Positions 1 to 11,357 are shown, numbered from the stretch's first letter. The stretch is DNA of 64,000 nucleotides from Luzula sylvatica (GCA_946800325.1 CAMPEJ010000002.1:248001-312000), one strand, 5' to 3'. Notes: a model not told the origin generated them from the letters alone. Made by a program: numbers and translations.

Positions 1-400
1 AATTTGGGTGAAATGTTATGTGGTAAAAGATATGATTGAAATGATCTCAAAATACGTTATTTGAACTCCCCAAAGTATAAACAAATTGTTTTGAATCGAA
101 AAACAAACTTTCTTAGTGTTTGTAAATTTTGGTAAAATGTTATGTGGTAAAATATACGATTCAAATGATCTCAAAATACGTTATTTGAACTCCCCAAAGC
201 ATAAACAGATTGTTTTGAATCGAAAAACAAACTTTCTAAGTGCTTGTAAATTTTGGTGAAATGTTATGTGGTAAAAGATACGATTCAAATGATCTCAAAA
301 TACGTTATTTGAACTCCCCAAAGCATAAACAGATTGTTTTGAATCGAAAAACAAACTTTCTTAGTGTTTGTAAATTTTGGTGAAATGTTATGTGGTAAAA

Positions 401-524
401 GATACGATTCAAATGATCTCAAAATACGTTATTTGAACTCCCCAAAGCATAAACAGATTGTTTTGAATCGAAAAACAAACTTTCTTAGTGTTTGTAAATT
501 TTGGTGAAATGTTATGTGGTAAAA
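401..524 (+). repeat. Reference 124-bp monomer
   Basis: A copy close to the majority sequence at every position I compared. It contains three CpG sites (405, 427, 469). Dyad symmetries: TTCAAAT (408-414) pairs with ATTTGAA (431-437) across 16 bp; ACAAAC (475-480) pairs with GTTTGT (490-495) across 9 bp; and TTTGAATCG (462-470) pairs with CGATTCAAA of the next monomer (529-537) across 58 bp. The 124-bp length is shorter than the 150-180 bp common among plant centromeric satellites. Confidence 0.9.
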
Positions 525-568
525 GATACGATTCAAATGATCTCAAAATACGTTATTTGAACTCCCCA

Positions 569-2296
569 AAGCATAAACAAATTGTTTTGAATCGAAAAAC
601 AAACTTTCTTAGTGTTTGTAAATTTTGGTGAAATGTTATGTGGTAAAAGATACGATTCAAATGATCTCAAAATACGTTATTTGAACTCCCGAAAGCATAA
701 ACAGATTGTTTTAAATCGAAAAACAAACTTTCTTAGTGTTTGTAAATTTTGGTGAAATGTTATGTAGTAAAGGATACGATTCGAATGATCTCAAAATACG
801 TTATTTGAACTCCCCAAAGCATAAACAGATTGTTTTGAATCGAAAAACAAACTGTCTTAGTGTTTGTAAATTTTGGTGAAATGTTATCTGGAAAAAGATA
901 CGATTCAAATGATCTCAAAATACGTTATTTGAACTCCCCAAAGCATAAACAAATTGTTTTGAATCGAAAAACAAACTTTCTTAGTGTTTGTAAATTGTGG
1001 TGAAATGTTATGTGGTAAAAGATACGATTCAAATGATCTCAAAATACGTTATTTGAACTCCCCAAAGCATAAACAGCTTGTTTTGAATCGAAAAACAAAC
1101 TTTCTTAGTGTTTGTAAATTTTGGTGAAATGTTATGTAGTAAAAGATACGATTCAAATGATCTCAAAATACGTTATTTGAACTCCCCAAAGCATAAACAG
1201 ATTGTTTTGAATCGAAAAACAAACTTTCCTAGTGTTTGTAAATTTTGGTGAAATGTTATGTGACAAAAGATACGATTCAAATGATCTCAAAATACGTTAT
1301 TTGAACTCCCCAAAGTATAAACAAATTGTTTTGAATCGAAAAACAAACTTTCTTAGTGTTTGTAAATTTTGGTAAAATGTTATGTGGTAAAATATACGAT
1401 TCAAATGATCTCAAAATACGTTATTTGAACTCCCCAAAGCATAAACAGATTGTTTTGAATCGAAAAACAAACTTTCTTAGTGTTTGTAAATTTTGGTGAA
1501 ATGTTATGTGGTAAAAGATACGATTCAAATGATCTCAAAATACGTTATTTGAACTCCCGAAAGCATAAACAGATTGTTTTAAATCGAAAAATAAACTTTC
1601 TTAGTGTTTGTAAATTTTGGTGAAATGTTATGTAGTAAAGGATACGATTCGAATGATCTCAAAATACGTTATTTGAACTCCCCAAAGCATAAACAGATTG
1701 TTTTGAATCGAAAAACAAACTGTCTTAGTGTTTGAAATGTTATCTGGAAAAAGATACGATTCAAATGATCTCAAAATACGTTATTTGAACTCCCCAAAGC
1801 ATAAACAAATTGTTTTGAATCGAAAAACAAACTTTCTTAGTGTTTGTAAATTGTGGTGAAATGTTATGTGGTAAAAGATACGATTCAAACGATCTCAAAA
1901 TACGTTATTTGAACTCCCCAAAGCATAAACAGATTGTTTTGAATCGAAAAACAAACTTTCTTAGTGTTTGTAAATTTTGGTGAAATGTTATGTAGTAAAA
2001 GATACGATTCAAATGATCTCAAAATACGTTATTTGAACTCCCCAAAGCATAAACAGATTGTTTTGAATCGAAAAACAAACTTTCTTAGTGTTTGTAAATT
2101 TTGGTGAAATGTCATGTGATAAAAGATACGATTCAAATGATCTCAAAATACGTTATTTGAACTCCCCAAAGTATAAACAAATTGTTTTGAATCGAAAAAC
2201 AAACTTTCTTAGTGTTTGTAAATTTTGGTAAAATGTTATGTGGTAAAATATACGATTCAAATGATCTCAAAATACGTTATTTGAACTCCCCAAAGC
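569..2296 (+). repeat. Tandem duplication of a seven-monomer block
   Basis: Diagnostic variants occur twice in the same order. The CCCGAAAGC variant at 691 recurs at 1559, an offset of 868 bp (7 x 124). The TATCTGG variant near 881 and the GTATAAAC variant at 1315 recur at an offset of 856 bp. The 12-bp loss in between comes from a deletion in the second copy near 1733, where the TAAATTTTGGTG segment is missing between TTTG and AAATG, leaving a 112-bp monomer. End points are approximate because the flanking monomers are nearly identical. Confidence 0.75.
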
Positions 2297-5200
2297 ATAA
2301 ACAAATTGTTTTGAATCGAAAAACAAACTTTCTTAGTGTTTGTAAATTGTGGTGAAATATTATGTGGTAAAAGATACGATTCAAATGATCTCAAAATACG
2401 TTATTTGAACTCCCCAAAGCATAAACAGATTGTTTAGAATCGAAAAACAAACTTTCTTAGTGTTTGTAAATTTTGGTGAAATGTTATGTAGTAAAAGATA
2501 CGATTCAAATGATCCCAAAATACGTTATTTGAACTCCCCAAAGCATAAACAGATTGTTTTGAATCGAAAAACAAACTTTCTTAGTGTTTGTAAATTTTGG
2601 TAAAATGTTATGTGGTAAAAGATACGATTCAAATGATCTCAAAATCCGTTATTTGAACTCCCCAAAGCATAAACAGATTGTTTTGAATCGAAAAACAAAC
2701 TTTCTGTTTGTAAATTTGGGTGAAATGTCATGTGGTAAAAGATACGATTCAAATGATCTCAAAATACGTTATTTGAACTCCCCAAAGTATAAACAAATTG
2801 TTTTGAATCGAAAAACAAACTTTCTTAGTGTTTGTAAATTTTGGTAAAATGTTATGTGGTAAAATATACGATTCAAATGATCTCAAAATATGTTATTTGA
2901 ACTCCCCAAAGCATAAACAGATTGTTTTGAATCGAAAAACAAACTTTCTTAGTGGTTGTAAATTTTGGTGAAATGTTATGTGGTAAAAGATACGATTCAA
3001 ATGATCTCAAAATACGTTATTTGAACTCCCCAAAGCATAAACATATTGTTTTGAATCGAAAAACAAACTTTCTTAGTGTTTGTAAATTTTGGTGAAATGT
3101 TGTGTGGTAAAAGATACGATTCAAATGATCTCAAAATACGTTATTTGAACTCCCCAAAGCATAAACAAATTGTTTTGAATCGAAAAACAAACTTTCTTAG
3201 TGTTTGTAAATTTTGGTAAAATGTTATGTGGTAAAAGATACGATTCAAATGATCTCAAAATACGTTATTTGAACTCCCCAAAGCATAAACAGATTGTTTT
3301 GAATCGAAAAACAAACTTTCTTAGTGTATGTAAATTTTGGTGAAATGTTATGTAGTAAAAGATACGATTCAAATGATCTCAAAATACGTTATTTGAACTC
3401 CCCAAAGCAATTGTTTTGAATCGAAAAATAAACTTTCTTAGTGTTTGTAAATTTTGGTAAAATGTTATGTGGTAAAAGATACGATTCAAATGATCTCAAA
3501 ATACGTTAACAAACTTTCTGTTTGTAAATTTGGGTGAAATGTTCTGTGGTAAAAGATACGATTCAAATGATCTCAAAATACGTTATTTGAACTCCCCAAA
3601 GTATAAACAAATTGTTTTGAATCGAAAAACAAACTTTCTTAGTGTTTGTAAATTTTGGTAAAATGTTATGTGGTAAAATATACGATTCAAATGATCTCAA
3701 AATACGTTATTTGAACTGCCCAAAGCATAAACAGATTGTTTTGGATCGAAAAACAAACTTTCTTAGTGTTTGTAAATTTTGGTGAAATGTTATATGGTAA
3801 AAGATACGATTCAAATGATCTCAAAATACGTTATTTGAACTCCCCAAAGCATAAACAGATTGTTTTGAATCGAAAAACAAACTTTCTTAGTGTTTGCAAA
3901 TTTTGGTGAAATGTTATGTGGTAAAAGATACGATTCAAATGATCTCAAAATACGTTATTTGAACTCCCCAAAGCATAAACAAATTGTTTTGAATCGAAAA
4001 ACAAACTTTCTTAGTGTTTGTAAATTTTCGAAAAATGTTATGTGGTAAAAGATACGATTCAAATGATCTCAAAATACGTTATTTGAACTCCCCAAAGCAT
4101 AAACAGATTGTTTTGAATCGAAAAACAAACTTTCTTAGTGTTTGTAAATTTTGGTGAAATGTTATGTAGTAAAAGATACGATTCAAATGATCTCAAAATA
4201 CGTTATTTGAACTCCCCAAAGCAATTGTTTTGAATCGAAAAACAAACTTTCTTAGTGTTTGTAAATTTTGGTAAAATGTTATGTGGTAAAAGATACGATT
4301 CAAATGATCTCAAAATACGTTATTTGAACTCCCCAAAGCATAAACAGATTGTTTTGAATCGAAAAACAAACTTTCTGTTTGTAAATTTGGGTGAAATGTT
4401 ATGTGGTAAAAGATACGATTCAAATGATCTCAAAATACGTTATTTGAACTCCCCAAAGTATAAGAAAATTGTTTTGAATCGAAAAACAAACTTTCTTAGT
4501 ATTTGTAAATTTTGGTAAAATGTTATGTGGTAAAATATACGATTCAAATGATCTCAAAATACGTTTTGAACTCCCCAAAGCATAAACAGATTGTTTTGAA
4601 TCGAAAAACAAACTTTCTTAGTGTTTGTAAATTTTGGTGAAATGTTATGTGGTAAAAGATACGATTCAAATGATCTCAAAATACGTTATTTGAACTCCCG
4701 AAAGCATAAACAGATTGTTTTAAATCGAAAAACAAACTTTCTTAGTGTTTGTAAATTTTGGTGAAATGTTATGTAGTAAAGGATACGATTCGAATGATCT
4801 CAAAATACGTTATTTGAACTCCCCAAAGCATAAACAGATTGTTTTGAATCGAAAAACAAACTGTCTTAGTGTTTGTAAATTTTGGTGAAATGTTATCTGG
4901 AAAAAGATACGATTCAAATGATCTCAAAATACGTTATTTGAACTCCCCAAAGCATAAACAAATTGTTTTGAATCGAAAAACAAACTTTCTTAGTGTTTGT
5001 AAATTGTGGTGAAATGTTATGTGGTAAAAGATACGATTCAAATGATCTCAAAATACGTTATTTGAACTCCCCAAAGCATAAACAGATTGTTTTGAATCGA
5101 AAAACAAACTTTCTTAGTGTTTGTAAATTTTGGTGAAATGTTATGTAGTAAAAGATACGATTCAAATGATCTCAAAATACGTTATTTGAACTCCCCAAAG

Positions 5201-5368
5201 CATAAACAGATTGTTTTGAATCGAAAAACAAACTTTCTTAGTGTTTGTAAATTTTGGTAAAATGTTATGTGTTAAAAGATACGATTCAAATGATCTCAAA
5301 ATACGTTATTTGAACTCCCCAAAGCATAAACAGATTGTTTTGAATCGAAAAACAAACTTTCTGTTTGT

Positions 5369-6148
5369 AAATTTGGGTGAAATGTTATGTGGTAAAAGAT
5401 ACGATTGAAATGATCTCAAAATACGTTATTTGAACTCCCCAAAGTATAAACAAATTGTTTTGAATCGAAAAACAAACTTTCTTAGTGTTTGTAAATTTTG
5501 GTAAAATGTTATGTGGTAAAATATACGATTCAAATGATCTCAAAATACGTTATTTGAACTCCCCAAAGCATAAACAGATTGTTTTGAATCGAAAAACAAA
5601 CTTTCTAAGTGCTTGTAAATTTTGGTGAAATGTTATGTGGTAAAAGATACGATTCAAATGATCTCAAAATACGTTATTTGAACTCCCCAAAGCATAAACA
5701 GATTGTTTTGAATCGAAAAACAAACTTTCTTAGTGTTTGTAAATTTTGGTGAAATGTTATGTGGTAAAAGATACGATTCGAATGATCTCAAAATACGTTA
5801 TTTGAACTCCCCTAAGCATAAACAGATTGTTTTGAATCGAAAAACAAACTTTCTTAGTGTTTGTAAATTTTGGTGAAATGTTATGTGGTAAAAGATACGA
5901 TTCAAATGATCTCAAAATACGTTATTTGAACTCCCCAAAGCATAAACAAATTGTTTTAAATCGAAAAACAAACTTTCTTAGTGTTTGTAAATTTTGGTGA
6001 AATGTTATGTGGTAAAAGATACGATTCAAATGATCTCAAAATACGTTATTTGAACTCCCGAAAGCATATACAGATTGTTTTAAATCGAAAAACAAACTTT
6101 CTTAGTGTTTGTAAATTTTGGTGAAATGTTATGTAGTAAAGGATACGA
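5369..6148 (+). repeat. Copy of window start at 5.37-kb offset
   Basis: The first ~780 bp of the window are repeated here. The sequence at 1 (AATTTGGGTGAAATG, followed by the rare GATTGAAATG) matches 5369 onward. The private variant CTAAGTGCTTG at 236 recurs at 5605, and the CCCGAAAGC variant at 691 recurs at 6060, all at an offset of 5369 bp. This shows long-range HOR organisation on the left side of the insertion as well. Boundaries are approximate. Confidence 0.7.
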
Positions 6149-7841
6149 TTCAAATGATCTCAAAATACGTTATTTGAACTCCCCAAAGCATAAACAGATT
6201 GTTTTGAATCGAAAAACAAACTTTCTTAGTGTTTGTAAATTTTGGGTGAAATGTTATGTGGTAAAAGATACGATTCAAATGATCTCAAAATACGTTATTT
6301 GAACTCCCCAAAGCATAAACAAATTGTTTTGAATCGAAAAACAAACTTTCTTAGTGTTTGTAAATTTTGGTAAAATGTTATGTGGTAAAAGATACGATTC
6401 AAATGATCTCAAAATACGTTATTTGAACTCCCCAAAGCATAAACATATTGTTTTGAATCGAAAAACAAACTTTCTTAGTGTTTGTAAATTTTGGTGAAAT
6501 GTTATGTAGTAAAAGATACGATTCAAATGATCTCAAAATACGTTATTTGAACTCCCCAAAGCAATTGTTTTGAATCGAAAAACAAACTTTCTTAGTGTTT
6601 GTAAATTTTGGTAAAATGTTATGTGGTAAAAGATACAATTCAAATGATCTCAAAATACGTTAACAAACTTTCTGTTTGTAAATTTGGGTGAAATGTTATG
6701 TGGTAAAAGATACGATTCAAATGATCTCAAAATACGTTATTTGAACTCCCCAAAGTATAAACAAATTGTTTTGAATCGAAAAACAAACTTTCTTAGTGTT
6801 TGTAAATTTTGGTAAAATGTTATGTGGTAAAATATACGATTCAAATGATCTCAAAATACGTTATTTGAACTCCCCAAAGCATAAGCAGATTGTTTTGGAT
6901 CGAAAAACAAATTTTCTTAGTGTTTGTAAATTTTGGTGAAATGTTATGTGGTAAAAGATACGATTCAAATGATCTCAAAATACGTTATTTGAACTCCCCA
7001 AAGCATAAACAGATTGTTTTGAATCGAAAAACAAACTTTCTTAGTGTTTGTAAATTTTGGTGAAATGTTATGTGGTAAAAGATACGATTCAAATAAACTC
7101 AAAATACGTTATTTGAACTCCCCAAAGCATAAACAAATTGTTTTGAATCGAAAAACAAACTTTCTTAGTGTTTGTAAATTTTGGTGAAATGTTATGTAGT
7201 AAAAGATACGATTCAAATGATCTCAAAATACGTTATTTGAACTCCCCAAAGCAATTGTTTTGAATCGAAAAACAAACTTTCTTAGTGTTTGTAAATTTTG
7301 GTAAAATGTTATGTGGTAAAAGATACGATTCAAATGATCTCAAAATACGTTAACAAACTTTCTGTTTGTAAATTTGGGTGAAATGTTATGTGGTAAAAGA
7401 TACGATTCAAATGATCTCAAAATACGTTATTTGAACTCCCCAAAGTATAAACAAATTGTTTTGAATCGAAAAACAAACTTTCTTAGTGTTTGTAAATTTT
7501 GGTAAAATGTTATGTGGTAAAATATACGATTCAAATGATCTCAAAATACGTTATTTGAACTCCCCAAAGCATAAACAAATTGTTTTGGATCGAAAAACAA
7601 ACTTTCTTAGTGTTTGTAAATTTTGGTGAAATGTTATGTGGTAAAAGATACGATTCAAATGATCTCAAAATACGTTATTTGAACTCCCCAAAGCATAAAT
7701 AGATTGTTTTGAATCGAAAAACAAACTTTCTTAGTGTTTGCAAATTTTGGTGAAATGTTATGTGGTAAAAGATACGATTCAAATGATCTCAAAATACGTT
7801 ATTTGAACTCCCCAAAGCATAAACAAATTATTTTGAATCGA

Positions 7842-7846
7842 AAAAC
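7842..7846 (+). repeat. Left target-site duplication AAAAC
   Basis: The five bases AAAAC immediately before the 5' LTR match the five bases immediately after the 3' LTR. A 5-bp duplication is the usual size for plant LTR retrotransposon integrases. The site lies in the GAAAAAC|AAACTTTC part of the satellite monomer, inside the left arm of the ACAAAC/GTTTGT dyad. Confidence 0.95.
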
Positions 7847-9994
7847 TGATAAGGGGATTTTTCATCACCTTTTACGTACACAAAATATAGAATTTAAATA
7901 CTTAAACATGATTAAAGTATAAGTAATATTCATAATTCCAATTTATTGAGATAAAATACTTTAATATATGTTTTTGTGTTAATTTCAGGTGAAAAGTGCC
8001 GAATCTGGAAAAACCACAACTGTAGATGGATCCGTCTCATCTTGCCGATCGATTTGATATATCATATGATGATATTTGATGCAAGCATGAGAGAGAAATC
8101 GACTTTTAACTCAAACGGGTCAAAAATGACTCATTTCATGTAGAAACCCGACACACGAACAGCGTCACATGAACAGCCTCATCAAATCCCATGCTCTGAC
8201 CAGTCAAAGCTAACGCCCTTGATCAACCGTGAACAGAATCTCGTGTGAACCACGCTGCAGCGCACTGACAACTCTTTCTTCTATGCATTACACGATAAGC
8301 TACACAGACATCTCTGCAAAGAATCGATTGAGGCGGTTCAAACTGAATGCTTTGGAGCCTTGCTCTCGCGCACTCTCTCCAGTCCATTTGTAACCGCACA
8401 TCTCCATTTCCGTGTTTAAAGAAGGAAATCTGGTACTCTCTCTCTCCAGTGCTGTAGAAATGGAGACTAAGAGCAGGAATTTCTGCTATTTATGCTGAAT
8501 TAAAAAAGAATTAATCTGGATCCGTGGAGAAGCTTTGTGATTGTATTTTCAAGTGTTTTTGGCCGTCCGATGTCCAAATTGGATGCGGTTTGAAGCGTTG
8601 GATTCGTTGCAACTTGGTCTACCTAACCATGCAAGTTGCAACCTCAGATCTGGAATTTTCGAATTTCCCCCTCTTCTTTTCTCCTATAAATAATCTCCAA
8701 GATCCCTCTCTCAACACACCTTTGGTCCTCATTGGTCAAACCACCATTTTAGGGGGAAGGTAAGGTCTCTTCCTCTTCCCCCTCCATTGTTAAGAAGCTC
8801 TCAAGCTCCTCTCGCTCGTCGTCGAGCCATTTTGCCGAGAAGATCGTGTCTCCGCACGGTTTTCGAGGCCGCTCCGAGGATCTTTTCCTCCCTTTCTCAA
8901 GCTCAAGGAAGTTGTTCTCCTCGTCCTCTCACCTCCTCTCAAGGCGTGAAGGCTCGAGGACCTCTCCAAGATCCATTCTTGGACTCAATTCTCTCCTTTT
9001 TCGGTAATCTCTTTTACAATTGTTGCGTTTTAATTAGGAAAATATTAGATTTGAATAAACTCTGATTGTAGATCTGTTATATTTGATAAAATAGAATTTG
9101 TAGAATTTTTGTGGATTTTATTTCGTAATTTTCCTATTTTTCCTTTGTGAAATACTCGATTGTTTTGTGCTGTTTTGTTAATTCCATTTAAAATAGAAAA
9201 TTACTCAAAAATAAGTCTTTCTCAATATCACTGTTTAGATCTAGATCTGTAGTTTAATATAGTTTTTTGAATAAATCAATTTCCTGCAATTTTCTATTTG
9301 TTATTGATTTTACAAAATCAGCCAGTTAAGGACTAAACTGTAAATTGATGAAAGATCTTAATTCTGGATCTCATTGTCTGTGCTGTTTGGATCAATTGTA
9401 GAACCGTTTAAATTCCTAATTTCACTAGAAACTTTAGATCTGATATCACTCTTGAATTAGGATTTTGATTGAGTTTGTTTGATATAATTTTCGATTTGAT
9501 ATGAATTTCTGAAAACTGCCTCTCAATAAAAATCCTTCTGGACCTTTTCGTGATCTCACCAGGGGCTTATTTGTAATTCGATCATTACTTTTTACTGAAA
9601 GACCAAACCTGTGAAATTCTTCTGTTCTCTCTCTTAGTATTAAATTGTGAATCTTTGTGCCAAATTTGAGATCTTGTTTTCCGATCTATATTTTTCTGGA
9701 ATTTGATTTGTGCCTAAAATACCCTTGTGATCTATAAATTTCTTAAATTCGAACATTGTGTGTGTGATAGTGAAATTTTGACCAGAGCTTTATAGAGTTT
9801 AGATCTTGATTGTGACAAAATATTATAGTCTCTGGATCAATAGAAATAATTCTTGAATTGCAATTTCGATTATACGCAAAATTTCCTTGGAACGAACCTC
9901 TACTTAGCCTATTCTAGTAGTTGTTTATAAATTGTTTTGATTAACTCGTGAGATTGAATTTACACAATTAAACGACCTATTTTACGTGTTATCA
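7847..9994 (+). repeat. 5' long terminal repeat
   Basis: A 2148-bp LTR beginning TGATAAGGGG and ending CGTGTTATCA, so TGATAA and TTATCA form a 6-bp terminal inverted repeat. It matches 12610-14756 except for C8533 versus A13296, C9783 versus A14545, and one extra A in the run ending at 9200. A TATA box at 8685 implies that U3 is about 870 bp and transcription starts near 8715. A GC-richer pyrimidine-rich stretch (about 8760-9000) follows, then AT-rich sequence. AATAAA at 9054 and 9525 are possible polyadenylation signals, but neither can be chosen by eye. Confidence 0.96.
8685..8692 (+). promoter_or_regulatory. TATA box of 5' LTR promoter
   Basis: TATAAATA is preceded by a pyrimidine-rich CCCCCTCTTCTTTTCTCC stretch and followed 25-30 bp later by a TCTCTCAACAC context suitable for plant initiation. 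This places the element's transcription start near 8712-8720, well inside the LTR as required for an R region. Confidence 0.7.
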
Positions 9995-9996
9995 AA

Positions 9997-10014
9997 TGGC
10001 GCCGCTTCCGGGGA
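9997..10014 (+). other. Primer binding site, tRNA-Asp type
   Basis: TGGCGCCGCTTCCGGGGA starts two bases after the LTR end. It is complementary to the 3' end of plant tRNA-Asp(GUC) (reading TGGCGCCGTTGCCGGGGA in the same sense) except at two internal positions (CTT in place of TTG). The first eight and last seven bases match. Athila/Tat-type gypsy elements use this primer. Confidence 0.85.
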
Positions 10015-10103
10015 ATTTTTGTTGAAGTATTTTCGAAATCTTGAAATTCTTGATTTTTTCTAATTCACTTTCTTTTTCTCTTATTTTGCGAGGTACATTC
10101 ACG

Positions 10104-11294
10104 ATGGATTGGCAAGACGAAACTCTACAAGAATTGTGCGATCGAACTGTACGAAGGGTAATGATGGAACAAGAAGAACGAGTAAGAAGACTATGCAACG
10201 AAAGAAATCACTCTCAACGAAACGCAAGCTTTTTCGAATACAACGGATTTTTTGATCGAAATGGAGAGATTCGTCCTCAAAGATGTTATCAACCTCCGAT
10301 TCGAAACGAACCTCTTCATCAAGGGCCTTACTTCGATGCTTATGCCGAAACCTCTCCAAACTCGTACCACTTCCAAAATGAATTTCCCTCATTTTATGGT
10401 CAAGAACACGATCATATTCAATACGAACCTTCTCAATTCGGCGAATCACAATACGAATACCAACAACATTATGCATTTCCTCAATGTCAACCAACACAAC
10501 ATCAAGGCGAAAGAGAATCATCACGATATGAAGCGATCAACAACCTTTCATCGAAAATGGATTTAATGATGGAAATGATGTTAAATTTCAACAAACAATT
10601 CGAAGAATCGGCGAATATCAAGAAATTAGAATACGATGATGAAGAAATGCGCGAGTATATCCTCGACAATTCGGAAGAGTTCAAAGAATTAAGTGTGGGG
10701 AGATTCCATGAGGATATCACATACGAAACGAGAATCGAAGGTGAAGATGTAAGGGTTGAAAAACGAGAAGAAATCGAAGCGACAATCGAAAACGAAGATC
10801 TCGGTGTGGTGAAACTCGAGGAAGAAATCGACGCGACAATCAAGATCGAAGAAGAAAACGAAGCTTTGGCGTATCAAGATCTCGACACAAAAATTCAAAT
10901 AAAGGACGGACAAGAAGAAGAAAAGGTCTCTCCAATTCTCCAAGGTGATATTACTCCATTTAAATTCATATCAAATTCAATTAATAAGAACATCGATACT
11001 TCTCATGAAAAAATCGGTCAAATTTTTTTAGATAAATCGAAAAAGCCGAACACATTCGAAGCGCTCACACTGATTACCACGCCTATTCAACAAGTGCCAA
11101 GCGCAAATGCATTCGTGAAAGATCGAGGAAAAACAAATATTTTGACGGCAATCTCGACACGTGCTCGAAACGAAATTCCACGCATAATAAACAAAACGAG
11201 CACTCTCCTTCTCTCTCTCTCTAAAAGAACGCTCCAAGGTGGTCGAAAAGCCGCAACGCACAAAGGAGATTCATTCCACTTCGAGGCGGGATAA
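10104..11294 (+). CDS. Acidic ORF of non-autonomous element, possibly gag-derived
   Basis: An intact 396-residue ORF, the only credible protein of the element. The reading frame is open from 10041, but the first ATG is at 10104 (ACGATGG context, encoding MDWQDETLQEL). Parts seen: 1-40 charged and Arg/Glu-rich, likely helical; 41-135 rich in Tyr, Phe, Gln, Asn and Pro; about 139-176 heptad-like with NNLSSKMDLMMEMMLNF; 170-275 strongly acidic, including two imperfect 18-residue repeats starting at EEIEATIENEDL (222) and EEIDATIKIEEE (240); 280-396 basic, ending in an Arg/Lys-rich tail. I see no CCHC zinc knuckle, retrotransposon gag core, protease DSG/DTG or reverse transcriptase YxDD motif. 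The middle part loosely recalls the C-terminal portion of Athila-type Gag. A trans-packaging or RNA-binding role is possible but unproven. The frame is undamaged, consistent with a recent insertion. I do not recognise the family. Confidence 0.72.
   Translation: MDWQDETLQELCDRTVRRVMMEQEERVRRLCNERNHSQRNASFFEYNGFFDRNGEIRPQRCYQPPIRNEPLHQGPYFDAYAETSPNSYHFQNEFPSFYGQEHDHIQYEPSQFGESQYEYQQHYAFPQCQPTQHQGERESSRYEAINNLSSKMDLMMEMMLNFNKQFEESANIKKLEYDDEEMREYILDNSEEFKELSVGRFHEDITYETRIEGEDVRVEKREEIEATIENEDLGVVKLEEEIDATIKIEEENEALAYQDLDTKIQIKDGQEEEKVSPILQGDITPFKFISNSINKNIDTSHEKIGQIFLDKSKKPNTFEALTLITTPIQQVPSANAFVKDRGKTNILTAISTRARNEIPRIINKTSTLLLSLSKRTLQGGRKAATHKGDSFHFEAG
10689..10705 (+). promoter_or_regulatory. 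Polypurine-tract copy inside the ORF
   Basis: TTAAGTGTGGGGAGATT is identical over 17 bp to the polypurine tract at 12593-12609, but lies in the coding frame, where it encodes LSVGR (residues 196-200). It could prime a second plus strand, or be a remnant of recombination near the tract. Function is inferred only from identity. Confidence 0.5.
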
Positions 11295-11302
11295 CCTTGG
11301 CA

Positions 11303-11323
11303 AACGTCGAGCTCAACGACGTT
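11303..11323 (+). other. Hairpin just after the ORF stop
   Basis: A perfect 7-bp stem, AACGTCG / CGACGTT, enclosing the 7-base loop AGCTCAA and starting 9 bases after the stop codon. It is the first of three stem-loops in 130 bp and probably a structural element of the retrotransposon RNA. Confidence 0.5.
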
Positions 11324-11338
11324 AAACGAAGGGCACTT

Positions 11339-11357
11339 GCGGGGAGGCAACCCACGC
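11339..11357 (+). other. GGGGAGGCAACCC hairpin motif
   Basis: The stem GCG-GGG pairs with CCC-(A)-CGC around the loop AGGCAA, with one bulged A at 11354. I recall GGGAGGCAACCC as a recurrent motif at the end of the coding region in plant Athila/Tat-type elements. It is used here as lineage evidence; I could not check it by search. Confidence 0.5.

Larger units (their letters stand above)
1..7846 (+). repeat. 124-bp satellite array, left block
   Basis: Uninterrupted head-to-tail satellite with a 124-bp period. Phase points at 277, 401 and 525 are exactly 124 bp apart, and 401-524 is a good reference monomer. Copies differ mainly by scattered point changes. Length variants are also present: 117-bp copies where GCATAAACAGATTG is reduced to GCAATTG (around 3410, 4220, 6560, 7250), 120-bp copies lacking 4 bp in CTTTCTTAGTG (around 2703, 4373, 5360), and 77-bp copies with GTTAAC (around 3506, 6659, 7349). 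All monomers read in the same orientation; no inversion was seen. The block begins before the window and is cut at 7846 by the retrotransposon. It holds no credible gene. A centromeric, pericentromeric or other heterochromatic location is inferred only from general knowledge of long plant satellite arrays. Confidence 0.97.

Noticed and set aside
1..7846. CENP-B box or telomere-type repeats in the satellite
   Set aside because: No match to the CENP-B box pattern and no TTTAGGG runs were seen in the monomer or variants, so the chromosomal location stays unassigned.
8524..9065. Two open frames (79 and 92 residues) in the 5' LTR, repeated at 13287-13828
   Set aside because: They begin at GTG and TTG, not ATG, and lie in or around the predicted LTR promoter and leader. 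They appear twice only because the LTR is duplicated. No recognisable domain.
10041..10103. A 21-residue N-terminal extension of the element ORF (417 residues in total)
   Set aside because: It would start at TTG. The first ATG in frame is at 10104 in a reasonable context, and the preceding T/C-rich stretch looks like leader or a splice acceptor region.
10099..10943. Minus-strand open frames opposite the element ORF (up to 141 residues)
   Set aside because: They are shadows of the plus-strand ORF: its GAA/GAT-rich codons avoid stops on the opposite strand. No independent start context or domain.
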